A stretch of DNA of 64,000 bases from Hyposmocoma kahamanoa (GCF_003589595.1 NW_020653713.1:6734691-6798690); one strand, 5' to 3'; positions 1-11,990 are shown, counted from the first letter of the stretch. Translations and numbers: made by a program. The notes: generated from the sequence alone by a model not told the origin.

Positions 1-613
1 TCGATACAGAATGGTGGCGAGAGAGGACAAAAAAAGGAAAGATGGGTTTGGAACACTTTCCTAATGACGTAGACGTGTGAAAGAATAGAGGAACAGGGCT
101 TTTGCGAAACAGAGAAACAATGCACCCTGAATATAAAAAATATAGAATAATTATTTTCTTACAGAAATACAATTATGTTTTCTGTCTGTCATTACATTGT
201 ACAGTCAATAGCATAAAGCTTTACACTTTTGTTCGAATTTTGCCTCCATAGCAAAGGAACAAGATCCATCAATGCGTTGTTTGATGCGCTGGCTTCTGTA
301 ACAATCAACGATCTACTTGATGCTCGAGTAGTGTATATTAAATAAATAAACTAAATAAAAAGACTTTTATTTACTCATACAACACAAGGATCATAATATA
401 AGCGAACTATTAAAACAAACAACAGTAATGTGGGCAAAAAGGATAAAGTTTCAGCATTGCTGATTTGTAGGCTTCATCTAATAGCTATTAGTTTGCTGCA
501 TCAGACCGGTAAACGGAGTGCATACTAAACACCAAATAATTATACAGAGGCTGTCTCTGTTACACTATATATAAAACGATACAAAGGTAAAGGTAAGCAC
601 TTAGTGATTTAAG
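1..613. other. Non-repeat AT-rich sequence, no gene seen
   Basis: I see no reading frame of note, no recognised repeat and no RNA gene in this stretch. It is mostly AT-rich with short homopolymer runs. It may be unique intergenic or intronic DNA. Confidence 0.5.
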
Positions 614-1025
614 AGTCTATAATACCTCAGCTCGAATTTAAAATTTTTTCCCTACTAATACGGTTCATTTTACTTGGGTCAAGCGTCAGGGACACTATCT
701 TTATTTCAGAAAAAAATTTTTTACAAACGAAATAAAAAAATACGTGTTCTATTTCGTTATTTTGATATAAAAAAATCATTGGTATATGTAAAGTACCTAC
801 TGAATATATAGGTTTTCTTGTAAAATTTCGAGGTAAGTCTTTTCGGTTTTCTTGTAAAAAATAGTATTTTTTTTCTATCGTGTTAATTTTTACGAATCGT
901 GTTTTTCACACCATATAGTAATCAGTGTGTATCCTCAATTTTACTATATACTTTTCTAACGTGATTGATTCAACAGTTTCATTGTTACGCGGAATTAACC
1001 AAAGCAATTTGAGGTAGTATAGACT
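614..1025 (+). mobile_element. Family L MITE, copy 1
   Basis: The segment is bounded by 16-bp terminal inverted repeats: AGTCTATAATACCTCA at 614-629, and the complement of AGTCTATACTACCTCA at 1010-1025, with one mismatch. A diverged copy lies in the opposite orientation at 41694-42056 and shares the ends and internal blocks, such as the one near CGGTTCATTTTACTTGGGTC at 661-680. It has no coding capacity, so it is a non-autonomous DNA-transposon-like element. The superfamily is unknown because no clear target duplication can be read. Confidence 0.75.
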
Positions 1026-1373
1026 TTCAACATGTAAAGTAGTTTAATCCCACAACAATTCGAAGGTTAACTTATTTGAAAACTGAAGCAATAACATGTC
1101 TGATGCGGAAAAGAGGGGCTGACCCAGTTATAGCGCGGCTTCCGTCGCGCCTATCAGCGTGGTCATGCGCCTACGTTGAAAAACATCCCTGTTTGCATTA
1201 GCAGTGAGCTTTCATGCCTTCTTGATACAATATCGGTTTGGTCGAAATAATTTATAAAAGAATAAAAAAGTAAAAATATACTTAATAAGATTTTTTTTGT
1301 AACACTTACTTTAGAAGTATTTTAAGTAAGTGTTAGAAAAAAAGACGTTTCTTTTGTATGATAGGATTTTACG
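1026..1373. other. Unassigned sequence with a GC-richer core
   Basis: No gene or recognised repeat. Positions 1108-1190 are richer in GC and CpG than the surroundings and may be unique DNA. Nothing further can be said from one sequence. Confidence 0.4.
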
Positions 1374-1510
1374 ATAAGTGATGGGACATACAACTCGTGC
1401 GCCTGATGGTAAGCGACACGCCTGTCCATAACAATTGCAGTGCCACTCAGAGCTTTAAATCGTAAAGATCTGAGAGGCCACTGCGCCCAACACACAACCC
1501 TGAGAGATAA
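1374..1510 (-). repeat. Family A copy, 3' part only
   Basis: Reading the minus strand in the orientation used for family A, this carries the 3' half only, up to the GTCACTTGGTATCATAA-type end. It matches other A copies through GCGCCTGATGGTAAGCGACA and the CCTGTCCATAACAATTGCAG block. The 5' half is missing. Confidence 0.85.
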
Positions 1511-2054
1511 TTAGAAAATCCCATCACAAATAAACTTTGACATATTAAAAAGTAAAAAATGTATTTATTCAAACAAACAAAGCAATTCAAAGATGATAAG
1601 GCAGGTGCGCAGGCGCAGTTGTTAAAATATAAATCGGTTTTTGCGCTGCGCTTGATTACACGCCGGCCGTACTTTGTTGTAACGTTTGGGAACTAAGGTC
1701 GGATTTAATTATAGGCACCGTCGTAAGTGTGTTACTATGTTAGCTTTTATATTACTTTGATGGTTAAGGTGCATTTATGTTAATTAAATGTTGAATAAAG
1801 ACGTTTGGAAGTGGTGGCAGAAGGAAGCAAGACAAATAAAATTGTGGTTTTGTTCAATGTTATTAGCAGATTTATACATTTGAAAACTCGTCTAATAGAC
1901 AAGTTTTTTTTAGTCAGTAAAGCTATCAATATTCCGAAAAATTACTCAATAACATTTAAGTGTCTAAGTTATTACTTACTCACAACGAAACCAGAAGGAT
2001 AGTGATAATGTATTGAAAGAACTTTATATATAATATTTTACTATTTTTTTACAA
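1511..2054. other. Unassigned sequence
   Basis: Nothing recognisable. A CpG-containing core at 1600-1690 sits in AT-rich sequence. A 65-codon open frame at 1805-2002 has no resemblance to a known protein and a composition like its surroundings, so I do not call it a gene. Confidence 0.4.
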
Positions 2055-2470
2055 TAAGTAAGTGCGCTGTTGATCTCCATCTCACCTGATGAAAGTGACG
2101 ATGAGGTCAACGATGCAGCATACACACCTAAATAATGCCAATTCACTCATGCCTTAAAAAGGTCCAAGTTTTAGTGTTCGGGGATAAGTCCGCAGGTGGG
2201 GAATTCCACTCTCTAGCCGCTCGCCATATAAATGTGGAAGCGAAACGTTTCGTGCGAATCCCGGAAATATCCACAACATAGGGGTTCCAGCCCACGTTTG
2301 GTCCCCTGATGATGGAAAGTGATATATCCTATAGAATACCGATAAGCAGGCAACTTTACAGCGGTGTTCAAGGCTCTGCAGCTTCGCCTCTACTAATGAC
2401 GGGTCACCATAAGCCTCTTGCCACGCTTGTCGATTGAATTCAAGGTGGCCAGTTCAACAGTCGTTGTGTA
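2055..2470 (-). pseudogene. LINE ORF2 C-terminal end plus 3' UTR, degenerate
   Basis: Translating the minus strand gives a stretch reading DPSLVEAKLQSLEHRCKVA, then after a frame change RTKRFASTFIWRAAREWNS. This is the conserved tail found after the reverse transcriptase of many insect non-LTR retrotransposons, where the family pattern is roughly R-TxRFxxSFxxRxxREWNSLP. Downstream on the minus strand (2135 to 2055) lies a 3' UTR-like stretch. Stops and at least one frameshift break the reading frame. The clade is not certain. It is a 5'-truncated dead copy. Confidence 0.75.
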
Positions 2471-4107
2471 TCATCTGCAGAGTCAAAAGTTTGACACTTA
2501 AGATTTAAATTCAAATCTACGACTTTTGCGATAACAATGATGATCTAAAGTCCAAAGGGTCCAAAGGGCTTGATGAGCTCTGAGTTGTACTTACTTATAA
2601 GAAGATTATTACTATTAAAAGAAAACGATATTTATTTTCTCTTTCATAAGAGATGTATTGCAATAAGTAATCCAATCATTGAGCACCATTACGAATAGAG
2701 ATGACGCCATGATGTGCTAAGGCTATTAAAGATCCTGCTTTGTGACAGAAGTCAGGCTGAATAAGGTATTGTAAAACTTACAGAACATAATAGATTTAAC
2801 AAGTCACAATAAGGGTGGAACCATTTCGCCCCATTCCCTAATTTTATATACAAATAATGTATAAGCATAGTATTATCGAGTTCAAGAATCACCTATAAAT
2901 CTAAGTACTTAACATCGTAACCCGAACCGACACAGTCATCAGCATAATGCGAAAAACGATCGAACACAACGGTAAGTTAAAAGCTATAAACAACCAAATT
3001 ATTCATTCCGAACTATCAATCGAAATAGGCTGTTTATACTGAAAATAAACATAATTCGTTGCCAGCTATCATTACAGGCACACAACAACAACCTTTAAGG
3101 GGTTACCCCACCCCTCACCGCGTCGCCTCACCTCCCCCTGCCCGAAAATCGTAAAACTTACCCTATTAATGGTTTACAGCCAACTAAAGTTTAAATGTGA
3201 ACGTAAAAAACATTTTCGCTAATAAAAACGCTGTAAGACGCTGTTATGAACAGTTCGTTTATGTCGAGTTCGGATCGAGTTTACTACAGTTTCATGTGAT
3301 GGTAGCTGTGTTCGGAATGCCTAAAATTGTTTTATTAGCTTTGTGAGTTTTTATAACTTCTTTTTTTATTAAACTTGTAATTATAAAACCTGTCGTTATT
3401 AAACCTTGTAGTCCTGAGTTATGGGTGAAACTTGAACCTCGTTTTTAAAATTTTGTCAATACTAAAAGCAATATCGTCTTCTATTTAAGAAGCTTTTCTC
3501 CTCGTAACTCTTTTAAAGTTTCTCTTGTATGCTTTTCCTGGACGTTCTTATACAGCGTCACATAACATACCCCCGTTTTATTTTGGTGTAGGTATGTAAC
3601 CATCCTTGTTTATACCCCTTACTTATAGCCCCTTATTTGCTTTTATTCGACCTTTCCTTCTATAATGATTTTAATAAAAAAGTGGCATAACACGTTTCAA
3701 CACGACAATAATACGAGAAATAATAAAACAAAAGCCTTACTAATCCAATGACTCATATACGTACGTATATGACTCATGGAGTACATATTATGAAATATAA
3801 TTTTAAGTAACTGCCTGATTACTAAGTACTACTTGCTTAAACGATAATGGAAATATTATTATGAAATGGAATAGACCCCCAAGACTCTTCAAACACAAGG
3901 GACCTTCCCAACCCTCATGGGACCTGCGTCACATACAACACAAAATCTCGTTATCCTTCAGACGCAGGGCTTATAGGATGATGAGCTTTACTAAATCTAA
4001 AATACTCACGACAGACGACCAAGAAATAAGAAACATCATTTAGAAATATTAGTATCCTTTTTTAAGCATTTTGTTACCATATCCATACTCGTTATTTTCA
4101 CCTTTCC
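2471..4107. other. Long unassigned stretch
   Basis: I recognise no gene or repeat. Locally, 3090-3150 is C-rich (runs of CCCC and CCTCCCC), and 3640-3860 is very AT-rich. A 60-codon open frame at 3861-4043 is rich in basic residues but matches nothing I know. Confidence 0.4.
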
Positions 4108-4596
4108 ATAGCCGGATATTGCGAATTGAAGCGAGTGGATCAGTTTAAGTATTCAGGGCATTTAGTAACATCTGACCTTAACGACAAAGCCGATATTGAA
4201 CGAGAGCGCAGAGCACTGTCTGTGAGAGCCAATATGTTGGCCCGCAGGTTTGCATACTGTTCTACTAAAGCAAAAATTACTCTGCTTATTTTACGACGCT
4301 ATACATAAGCAGACTCTGGGTTAGTAATGATGTGATTAGTAACGAAGCGTAAACGATGCACATCAATGGCGCGCAGGATTCGGGTCAGCCCCAACAGCAT
4401 CCTGAGCATGACCGCGAACCAGCTCGACTGTCCATACATAATTCACGTACTTAAAAATAAGTAGTGGTGTCTTATTGTGCTTTGTATTTGTTGTTTTGTG
4501 TACATGTATTAACATTAGATTTAAGTGATTTTGTAACTAACACCTTGGGTCCATGTTACCTAAATAAAGAATTTTATTATTATTATTACAATAATT
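4108..4596 (+). pseudogene. LINE ORF2 C-terminus with complete 3' tail
   Basis: The frame at 4126-4308 reads VDQFKYSGHLVTSDLNDKAD then IERERRALSVRANMLARRF, a signature of the C-terminal region of insect non-LTR retrotransposon ORF2. A second frame near 4376-4440 continues with RIRVSPNSILSMTANQLDCP, so at least one frameshift has occurred. The 3' UTR follows and ends at 4553-4596 with AATAAAG and a TTATTATTATTATT tail, the true 3' terminus of the element. It is 5'-truncated and dead. The clade is not assigned. Confidence 0.8.
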
Positions 4597-5564
4597 TATT
4601 ATTCATAATCCTGTTTAAAAGCCAGACTCTTGTCGGTATAGCCTCCTTTACTCACAATCCATAAGCAACTCCTTGACCCCTTTATAGCTGCTGACGTTCT
4701 TCTTTATCTGTTTACTGTTTTCGTTTTCCTCTCTTTCTTTTTCCTTCTATCTTACCTTCAATTATAATTCGTGACTACCTAACAGATGTTTAAATATTTT
4801 CCCTATTCTGTTTTCTTTTGTCCTTAAAATATTTCCTTCTTCCTTAACCTTTTTTATATTTATTATTAATAAAAACAAAAGCTATTTCTTGTTGGAAACA
4901 AACTACATTCGCATTAGAAATAAAATCTAATAAGAAAAAGTAAGTTGAGTCTGTGCATCAGGTGGTGTTGCCAAAAATATCCTTCCATATTCGGGAACAG
5001 CGGGCGCTCGCGCGGCGTATGCGCATAACGGCCTACCGCGTGCCACAGGGCTGCTACCTAACGAAAGTCTTAAAAAGTATTAAAATCTATGTACTTTTTT
5101 TTATATCTCTATCCGTTTTGGAGTTCCACAAGGATTACGTACTTCACACCATAACTGCGATGTAGACTGATAAACACAACAAGTGTACTCACTGGAAGGA
5201 CCACCTTTTTGACCTCTCTGTCTGTCGCACTTCTTCCAATTGTGCCGAAGGGGCCCGGCCTTTTTCACGTTAGTTCCATGATATGTATAAGTTTCTAGAA
5301 CAACAGCTTTTTTAAAACACCTTAACTAATTCACCAGGAGCGTGATTAAAAAACTGAGGCGTATTTGTATGGGTGTCCTGGGAAGTGCTACAGAATAAAT
5401 TCCGTTGCTCTGGTACTCATAGCACAGGGAATACCTTAGTTTGATACCAGGTTGGTCTAGCAAAAAATAAAATTGGCTCTCAAAACCGATGAATCGTTAC
5501 CGGTCCAATATTGTCACCTGACAATTTTAACCAATTGAAAGTATTTTTCTCAATAAAATTTAGT
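4597..5564. other. Unassigned sequence
   Basis: Pyrimidine-rich on the + strand at 4680-4860 (many CTTT and TTCC runs), then mixed composition. A 70-codon frame at 4953-5165 is unremarkable. No gene or recognised repeat. Confidence 0.4.
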
Positions 5565-6118
5565 ACATTCTAATAGGCAGGTGTACCTTGGACATACTTT
5601 CACGATTTGCAATGGTTAAAAAGGCTTTCAACAACAAAAAACATCTATTAAAAGCAAACATTTCAAAAAAGGCTAGGAAACGGTTGATAAAAGTGTATAT
5701 TTGGAGTATTACATTGTATGGTAGTGAGACATTCACAATGACACAGAGAGACAGAGAACGATCGGAGGCATTTGAGATGTGGTGCTGGAGAAGAATGGAG
5801 GGTATCATTTGGACGGAAAGAAAGACCTATGAGGAGGTGTTAAGAATAGTGAATGAAAGGAGAAGCTTATTAAAGACAATAGAGAACTGAAGGGGTAAAT
5901 TTGGTCGTCTGATGCGTCACGACAGTTTTCTTAAAAATATAATAGAAGGGAAGATCGAAGAAAGACAGGCAGAGGAAGATCAAGACGAAGTTATTTAGAT
6001 CAGATAAAGGAAAAACTTAATGTCGTGTTGTATCAGGAAATCAAGGCTAAAGCGCTAAACAGAGATGATTGGCGATTACTCCACCGACAAGAGCCTAGCT
6101 CTTAAATAAGAAGAAGAA
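5565..6118 (+). pseudogene. RTE-like LINE, 3' fragment
   Basis: The open frame 5588-5890 (100 codons) contains the typical post-reverse-transcriptase region of RTE-type LINEs: LIKVYIWSITLYGSETFTMT near residues 33-52, then EAFEMWCWRRMEGIIWTERK and a NERRSLLKTIEN end. A stop follows, and the family sequence continues in frame with LMRHDSFLKNIIEGKIEER at 5909-5965. The copy ends at 6095-6118 with CTCTTAAATAAGAAGAAGAA, a short tandem tail. A second, shorter copy of the same 3' end lies at 22808-22965 on the other strand. It is 5'-truncated and inactive. Confidence 0.85.
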
Positions 6119-7948
6119 TAGACTATGCTATAATTTAATAAATAATTACATGTTTCTGGGCCATTTTCTTGAATGCAAGTGACATCCGTGAAAAAGAACA
6201 AAATATAAGAAATGTGTGAATTTAGTATTCGTACAGGAATAAGAGACATTTATGCAGAATCATTTTATCGGTGTCTAATTCCCTACTCCTAGCTCTTCCT
6301 TCGCAAGGATCGCACCACCAACACCAGTATTAAATATGTTAATTTATTTTCATTTGTGTTTCTCCCATCCATTGTATTGGAAGGCTGTATCCCGCAGCCC
6401 TGAATACAAATCCAGTCAAGGCCGCCTGGTTTCAATGTGACCCATTGCGCTACTTACAGCCCCCACCCCGCTACTTCACCACCCCGCGCGCCGACGCTGT
6501 CCCGAAACAACCTGCGCCCGCGTTGGATAAGCGGGAGGCTTTGTTTTTGTGCATATTGTTATGTAAGATTATAAAATGCTTATATGACAATGTTCAACAC
6601 AAGTAAATGTATATTCAATCAAAAATGGCTATTGTATTGTAATTTTACCTAGAAGTATGTAATGTTTTCTGTATAGGATAATTTGTAACTTAAAATTAGT
6701 AAAATAGATATAAAATAACACTACATACAGACACGGAATAATTAAACTAAACGAAAATACTATTTCAGGAAAAATAACCAAGAACATAAAATAAATCACA
6801 AATACGATAATAATAAGAGATAATATATTGATTCATTTATATCATACGTCACGAAACAACAAAGACCCAAAGCGTCTCAGTTCAGCGCAAGCGCAAGAAA
6901 TAAGTCACGCAGCAATCCCATATAATCCCCATTAGTACACTTCGCAAACTCATATCGCCTTTTCACTCGCACGTGGACAAAAAACTACTACCTAACACGA
7001 GACGCGCAATCCTGCGCATTCCAATACAATATACCCCAACAAATTGTGAACGACCCCTAATTATATAAACAACTCAGCTCAAACGATCTTTGTAAATCCG
7101 CCGTATTTTAACGATGCAACTTCAAACAGATTTAAGAATTCAAAATAAGAACCAGTTGGACAGAGCCAATGGTAATGGAGTAATTTTTTTAAACGGAAAG
7201 TGCGAAAGGTCTGGCTGTTCGGCCAGTATTAATTTGTTGTAATAAAGCTAAGTCGATATGAATTTGAGACGTGTGTGACAGATGAAGCTGAATGCTTTTG
7301 TGATCATTATCTAATTTGACAATAAAAAAGCTTAGAGTATACTTTGTAGACGATATTTATAGAAAAGTAAAGAGCTTCAAAATGGCCACCGTAAAGGATA
7401 CACCGGTATTTCCCGCGAAAAATTGTCTGATAATTAAACTATTGAAGAAAAATTTGCTTTAAGTTAGAGCTGGTGTAGCTAATTAGACGCCTTAGTCCGT
7501 TCCGTACAAGTATATAATCGTAATGAGGGCTCAATATGCAGAGAAAATTACTAAGAAATACTTTGTAAGATTTGGACTGTATAAAATTGTAATACCATAC
7601 AAAACACGTAATAATGCACTTAAGTGTCACCAGCAAAACTTGATTTCAACTCCAAGTAGATTTTCTTGGAATAAACTAGTTAAAACTAGTTAAGCAAACT
7701 TGTGCTATAATAAAACAAATTAGTTTTAGCAGTATCAGTTTGTCCTGACATCTTTAGGTCAAACTTAAGCTGACAAGAAATTATATGGGCGAACAAAACT
7801 TGTAAATTTGAACCGTAGATTTCTGGCCAAATGTATGGATATCTACATTTAAAAACAATCTATAAAAAGTTTATTTGTTGAAAGTGGCTTGGTTTTTATC
7901 TGCCGTGTAGTTTCGCCTTGTCAGTTCTAGTTTGGCCTGGAAAGTATT
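6119..7948. other. Long unassigned stretch
   Basis: No gene is recognised. A C-rich and GC-rich segment lies at 6440-6545, inside otherwise AT-rich sequence. A short local direct repeat of ACTAGTTAA-type occurs at 7675-7695. The 65-codon frame at 7439-7636 (minus) resembles nothing known. Confidence 0.4.
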
Positions 7949-8242
7949 GCCGTGGCAGCCTAATAGTTTGACCTACCGCCTCTTAAGCAGAGGCCGTGGA
8001 TTCGAATCCGGGCCTCTGACCGGGACCTCTGAGTTTCTCGGAACTTATGTGCGAATTTTTTTTATGAAATTTATCATGAGCTTTTCGGTGAAGGATCATC
8101 GTGATGAAACCTGCACGTTGAAGAAGGTTCACAACCCTCGGAAAACTCAAATTCCCAACGTGAAACGTGAAATTCCCAACCCGCATTGTGCCAGCGTGAA
8201 GGACTACGGCCTAAACCCTCGCCTGAGTTAATGATGATGATG
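7949..8242 (+). mobile_element. SINE family C (HaSE/Metulj type), copy 1
   Basis: A tRNA-derived head starts at GCCGTGGCAGCCTAATAG (A-box region) and contains a B-box-like GATTCGAATCC at 7999-8009. The body includes ATTTATCATGAGCTTTTCGG and GAAACCTGCACGTTGAAG, as in lepidopteran HaSE/Metulj SINEs. The tail is ATGATGATGATG at 8231-8242. Compared with the copy at 19055 it lacks about 35 bp just before the tail, including the CCCAGCAGTAGGACG block. Confidence 0.9.
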
Positions 8243-8555
8243 CAACTAGTTGTTTCTAATAACTAGTTTGACCTGGTGTTACAGGTAAGTCTACTTAAAG
8301 CTATCGTACTTAGTTTGCTTGGAGTATAATAGATGTTATGTACGATTTAAATGAAATCTATATACTTACGTAATACAACACTTCCAAAACAAAATACTGG
8401 AGATATAATACTATATACAATGGAATAACAGCGCTAAATTCCCAATGCATTAAAATGCACTAAATATAATTACAATGTTTAGGCCTAAGCAAATAGCATC
8501 TTTCACAAGAGTATAAGAAACGTATTTTTCTAAATACGCTACGGTTATGTAGAAT

Positions 8556-8830
8556 ATACAGGGTGTTTTATTTTAACGGGGAACATATGGGAAATCTGAA
8601 ACTATACGAGATACAGGGAACCTATCTTAAGAACCATTCAGTATTTTTTTGTGAAAACAATTTTGGCATAAAATTTAATAAAGTTGATTAATTTTTTGAG
8701 TGCTGATCGACTTAGTATAATTTAGGGATCATTTCATTGTATTGGAAGGAAAAATGTTTTATGGACAACTCACGCTTCACCAAAAATTTACTTTGCCAAA
8801 ATTGTTTTCACAAAAAAGACATTAATGTAC
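8556..8830. repeat. Possible foldback element with perfect 24-bp inverted repeat
   Basis: Two arms, 8645-8668 and 8794-8817, are exact reverse complements (core GTGAAAACAATTTTGGCA) about 125 bp apart. The left side begins with ACAGGGTGTTTTATTTTAAC at 8559, a terminus-like motif. I see no second copy in the window, so element status is inferred. Confidence 0.45.
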
Positions 8831-9539
8831 ATTGGGCGTTGACATGATCATAGGAATAACATAGTCTGGATCAAAATCATTTCAGATATTATTAGATATG
8901 TTCATGTTGATGTAAGTACACGGGACCTTAGGAGGTTAACTTTTATATTAGAAAATTATGTTAAATTGAAATTGCTTAGTAGTCTTGTAAAACGACTAGC
9001 TTGTAATTAGTTACAAGGTTTTGTTTTTAACAACAAGGCTTTATAACAAATAAAAACAAAAATGCCTATGTGGATTAGGTACATATATTGGTAAATCATG
9101 CTTAATTAACAATGCAGCTTCGGCCATAGACCACGACGCCTAGCCATAAAACAAATCACTATCTCTAAAAGTATATATACCAAAATGAAACACGCGATAC
9201 TTTCTTTGAGCATTACAAACAAGATATAGCGCGACCGTTACCGGATTAAAATTTAGAAATAATACGTTTGCGCGGGCGCATCCATTGCTATAATTTATTT
9301 GGCTCCGCTAATGGCCAAATGGGAATTAACATAAAATGACGATAATATTCCACAATTGCTTTGCGCAGACGCAATCAACTGATCTTAGAATGGAAATAGA
9401 GAAGATAAAAGTTGGTTGTTTTGTGCTAGATTGATTGTTTGGTGACTGTACTTTTTATTTTGTGTTTGCTTGTGGCAATTGTTACAAAAACTGCTACGTA
9501 GTACGTTGATATTATGATATTCTAATTTTATCACGACTG
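8831..9539. other. Unassigned sequence, candidate conserved noncoding segment
   Basis: No gene seen. Positions 9220-9380 are a mix of CpG-bearing and AT-rich words, such as GCGCGGGCGCATCC and GGCTCCGCTAATGGCC, without repeat resemblance. The segment could be single-copy regulatory DNA, but that is only a compositional impression. Confidence 0.3.
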
Positions 9540-9795
9540 ACTGAGTGATGAAAAACTTTCATAGATTTCTCACAGATGGCGCTATGGCAAAAAGTCTTTA
9601 AAAACCAAAAACAAAGATCTGCAACAAGAACATTGAAAAATTCGCAGAGTCTGCTGGTCCATTCCGTGGCTCAGTTGGTAGAGCGTCAGAAACGGTATGC
9701 TGAAGGCGCTGGTTTGAATCCATCCGGATTGAAGAAATTTCTCTTGGTGGTCGATCTTTGTATTATTAATTATAACTTTATTATTTTATTACTTT
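9540..9795 (+). mobile_element. Family D element with tRNA-like module, copy 1
   Basis: A leader (CATAGATTTCTCACAGATGG onward) is followed at 9665-9738 by a tRNA-like module: A-box-like TGGCTCAGTTGGTAGAGCG and B-box-like GGTTTGAATCC. A tail GATCTTTGTATTATTAATTA follows. Copies at 9803, 53496 and 54325 share the leader, module and tail. It is not a functional tRNA gene: no acceptor-stem closure or CCA-ready end is visible, and the same sequence recurs with a conserved non-tRNA leader. Confidence 0.75.
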
Positions 9796-9802
9796 TTTAT
9801 AC

Positions 9803-10011
9803 CAGGGCTGGTAGCTGTAAAGGTATGTAACTGGGTGACGATATAATTTTATAAATTTCTCATAGATGGCGGTACGTCTAAAAAGTCGTTGAAAAACCAA
9901 ATACAAAAGATCCGACAAACAAGTACATAGAAAAATCCGTGAGGTCCGCCGGTTCGTTCCGTGGCTTAGTTGGCATAGCGTCTGGCACGGTTTGCTAGAA
10001 GACGTCGGTTC
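9803..10011 (+). mobile_element. Family D element, copy 2, truncated in its tRNA-like module
   Basis: Starts CCAGGGCTGGTAGCTGTAAA, as in the copy at 54325, and continues through the leader and TGGCTTAGTTGGCATAGCG. It stops at GACGTCGGTTCG, inside the B box, and runs directly into a LINE fragment at 10012. It lies only a few bases downstream of copy 1, so the pair is tandem. Confidence 0.75.
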
Positions 10012-10157
10012 GGGACAGGCCCCGATGTGTCGCAGCGGCAGTACGGGTTCAGGGCTGAACTCTCCACCTTGGACGCCCTGGAGTCGCTGCGACACATCGT
10101 GGAGGAGGCTAACGGCGAGAGGAAGGGCGTAGTGGCTGTGTCTCTGGACATAGCAAC
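10012..10157 (+). pseudogene. Non-LTR reverse transcriptase fragment (R1/jockey-type motif)
   Basis: One frame reads GPDVSQRQYGFRAELSTLDA and continues to VVAVSLDIA. QYGFR...ST.DA and the SLDI block are reverse-transcriptase motifs shared by R1- and jockey-type LINEs; the D of SLDI belongs to the first catalytic aspartate region. The frame is open over the whole fragment but ends abruptly at about 10157, where AT-rich DNA begins. Both ends are truncated. Confidence 0.8.
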
Positions 10158-10784
10158 TAAAACTAATCAATAAAAAAAAATAGTAAAACTATCGACAACA
10201 ACTACATAACTATATAAAATTTTATGAAAACTGGCAACCCTACAAATGTCATTTTACTCCGTCTTGAAAAAAACGATTTTATAAACACATATACCGAAAT
10301 ATAACAGACTTAAAAACCCATAAATAATCCACAAGTAGGTATAATGTTGCAAAGTAGTTACTTCTAACATAAACTACAACATATAAACAAATGTCGACGA
10401 CCGACAAGGTGTATATCGTGTCGTCGTCGTATCGTAGGCGGCATCTAAATCATTCTGATGTATCAGATGATAATGTTTGAAGGTAAATTTAGCGAGAGGC
10501 GACATATGTCTTTGTTGTGCATTTGAGATTACTATAAGATTTATAGAAATAACGTACAGATTTGTTTTTTTTTTTTCATATTAAGAATACGACCCAAAAA
10601 TATTCTTAACCTTTATTCCAGTTTTATTTTAATGTTAAAAAAGAATATTTAAATATTAATATTCAAATACAAATTTTGGAAATAAAATTAAGTAATGCAG
10701 TCGCGACAGGTACGCAGCTTCGTCGGTATGGCCGGACGCAGCAGAACATTCAGTCCTGTCGGTGCTGTGCCACACAGGTTACGA
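10158..10784. other. Unassigned sequence
   Basis: AT-rich apart from a GTCGTCGTCGTATCG run near 10418 and a GC-richer segment at 10700-10780. No gene or recognised repeat. Confidence 0.4.
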
Positions 10785-10912
10785 GCAATGGTAGTACCCT
10801 TCAGATCTTTGTGATATAAAGCTCTGATTGGTACTGCAACTGTTCTGGACAGACATGTCGCCTAACACCAGGCGCACGGCTTGTTTGTCCCGTCATAAGG
10901 TATTGTAAAAAA
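10785..10912 (+). repeat. Family A copy, 3' part
   Basis: Matches family A from the GGCAGTGCCCCTCAGATCTT equivalent through CTCTGATTGGTACTGCAAC to the terminal GTCATAAGGTATTGTAAAAA. The 5' half is missing. Confidence 0.85.
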
Positions 10913-11990
10913 TGTCAACTGAGTCTTTTTTTCTTTACATTTTTTCATAGGGCTTCACATAGTAATGACCTTTGTTTGACCTCAATAATCCGACGTCACA
11001 GATCGAAATTCAAAATTTGAACTTCATGAGGACCTGTAGAATTATATCTAGTTTCAAATTCCTTACACATTGGTTGATAAATGTTAATTTCGTTCGTAGA
11101 TTATGCAACTTCTCTTTAGCTGCGTTTCAATTAATAAAAAAAATGCAAACATTGAACAAAACGCAAAACATAAAATTTGTAATCTAACAATTAGACACTA
11201 AGTGTGATATTAATAAAAACCCAACCGCGCAAAACATGCTAATTCCGAACACTACAACAATTACCAAAAAAAACATGCAAACACGTTATTAATATGACAA
11301 ATTGACGAACATTCATATACATAATATGTATACATATTACATGTTTACGAGAAATTAAATATCAAGCAGCGAGGTGTAGACGTTTAATATAACCAATCAG
11401 GGCTAATGGCACGTATTGCTGAACAGACGAATTAATTAAAACAAAATTGAATATAGTATAACTATATGTTTACACCCAAAACTTTTTAAGCCTACTCTAC
11501 ATTAAAGTAACGTACATTAAATGTTAATTAGGACACTTAAATGAAAAACTTATTTCCTGTGAAGATAACACTATACTTGGCGAAAGTTAGTATTTGCGCA
11601 AGCGCTGAAACACATCGCACTGTCAATACAAAAGTGTTACAACTTAAAATTTTTTTTTTTCGGAATAGATAAAAAACTAATTACACATTTCTAAAAAAAT
11701 ATTAAAATTGATGTATAGGTTAAAGTTTATTTATTACAGACATCGAAACAATTTTCCACTTGCCAAATATATTTAAAAATAAAAGGAAATTTCATAATTT
11801 CGAGTAAGTAATTTTTTCCCCAAAAATTCTACCGACGGTTTTATTAACGTGTAGAGAATTAAATTTTACGCTCAGAAATAGTATAATCATGAATTTCACA
11901 TATTTTGAGTTACAACACTATTGTAATAACAGTGCGATATGTCATTCATTACTGCACACTAAGTATGAAATTTATAAAGCGGATTTTAAT
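10913..11990. other. AT-rich unassigned stretch
   Basis: Very AT-rich with no repeat I can match. A 71-codon frame at 10972-11187 has no recognisable similarity and low complexity, so it is not called. Confidence 0.4.

Noticed and set aside
9665..9738. A tRNA gene
   Set aside because: A and B boxes are present, but the module recurs at 9803, 53496 and 54325 with the same leader and tail and does not close into a good acceptor stem. It is a SINE-like module.
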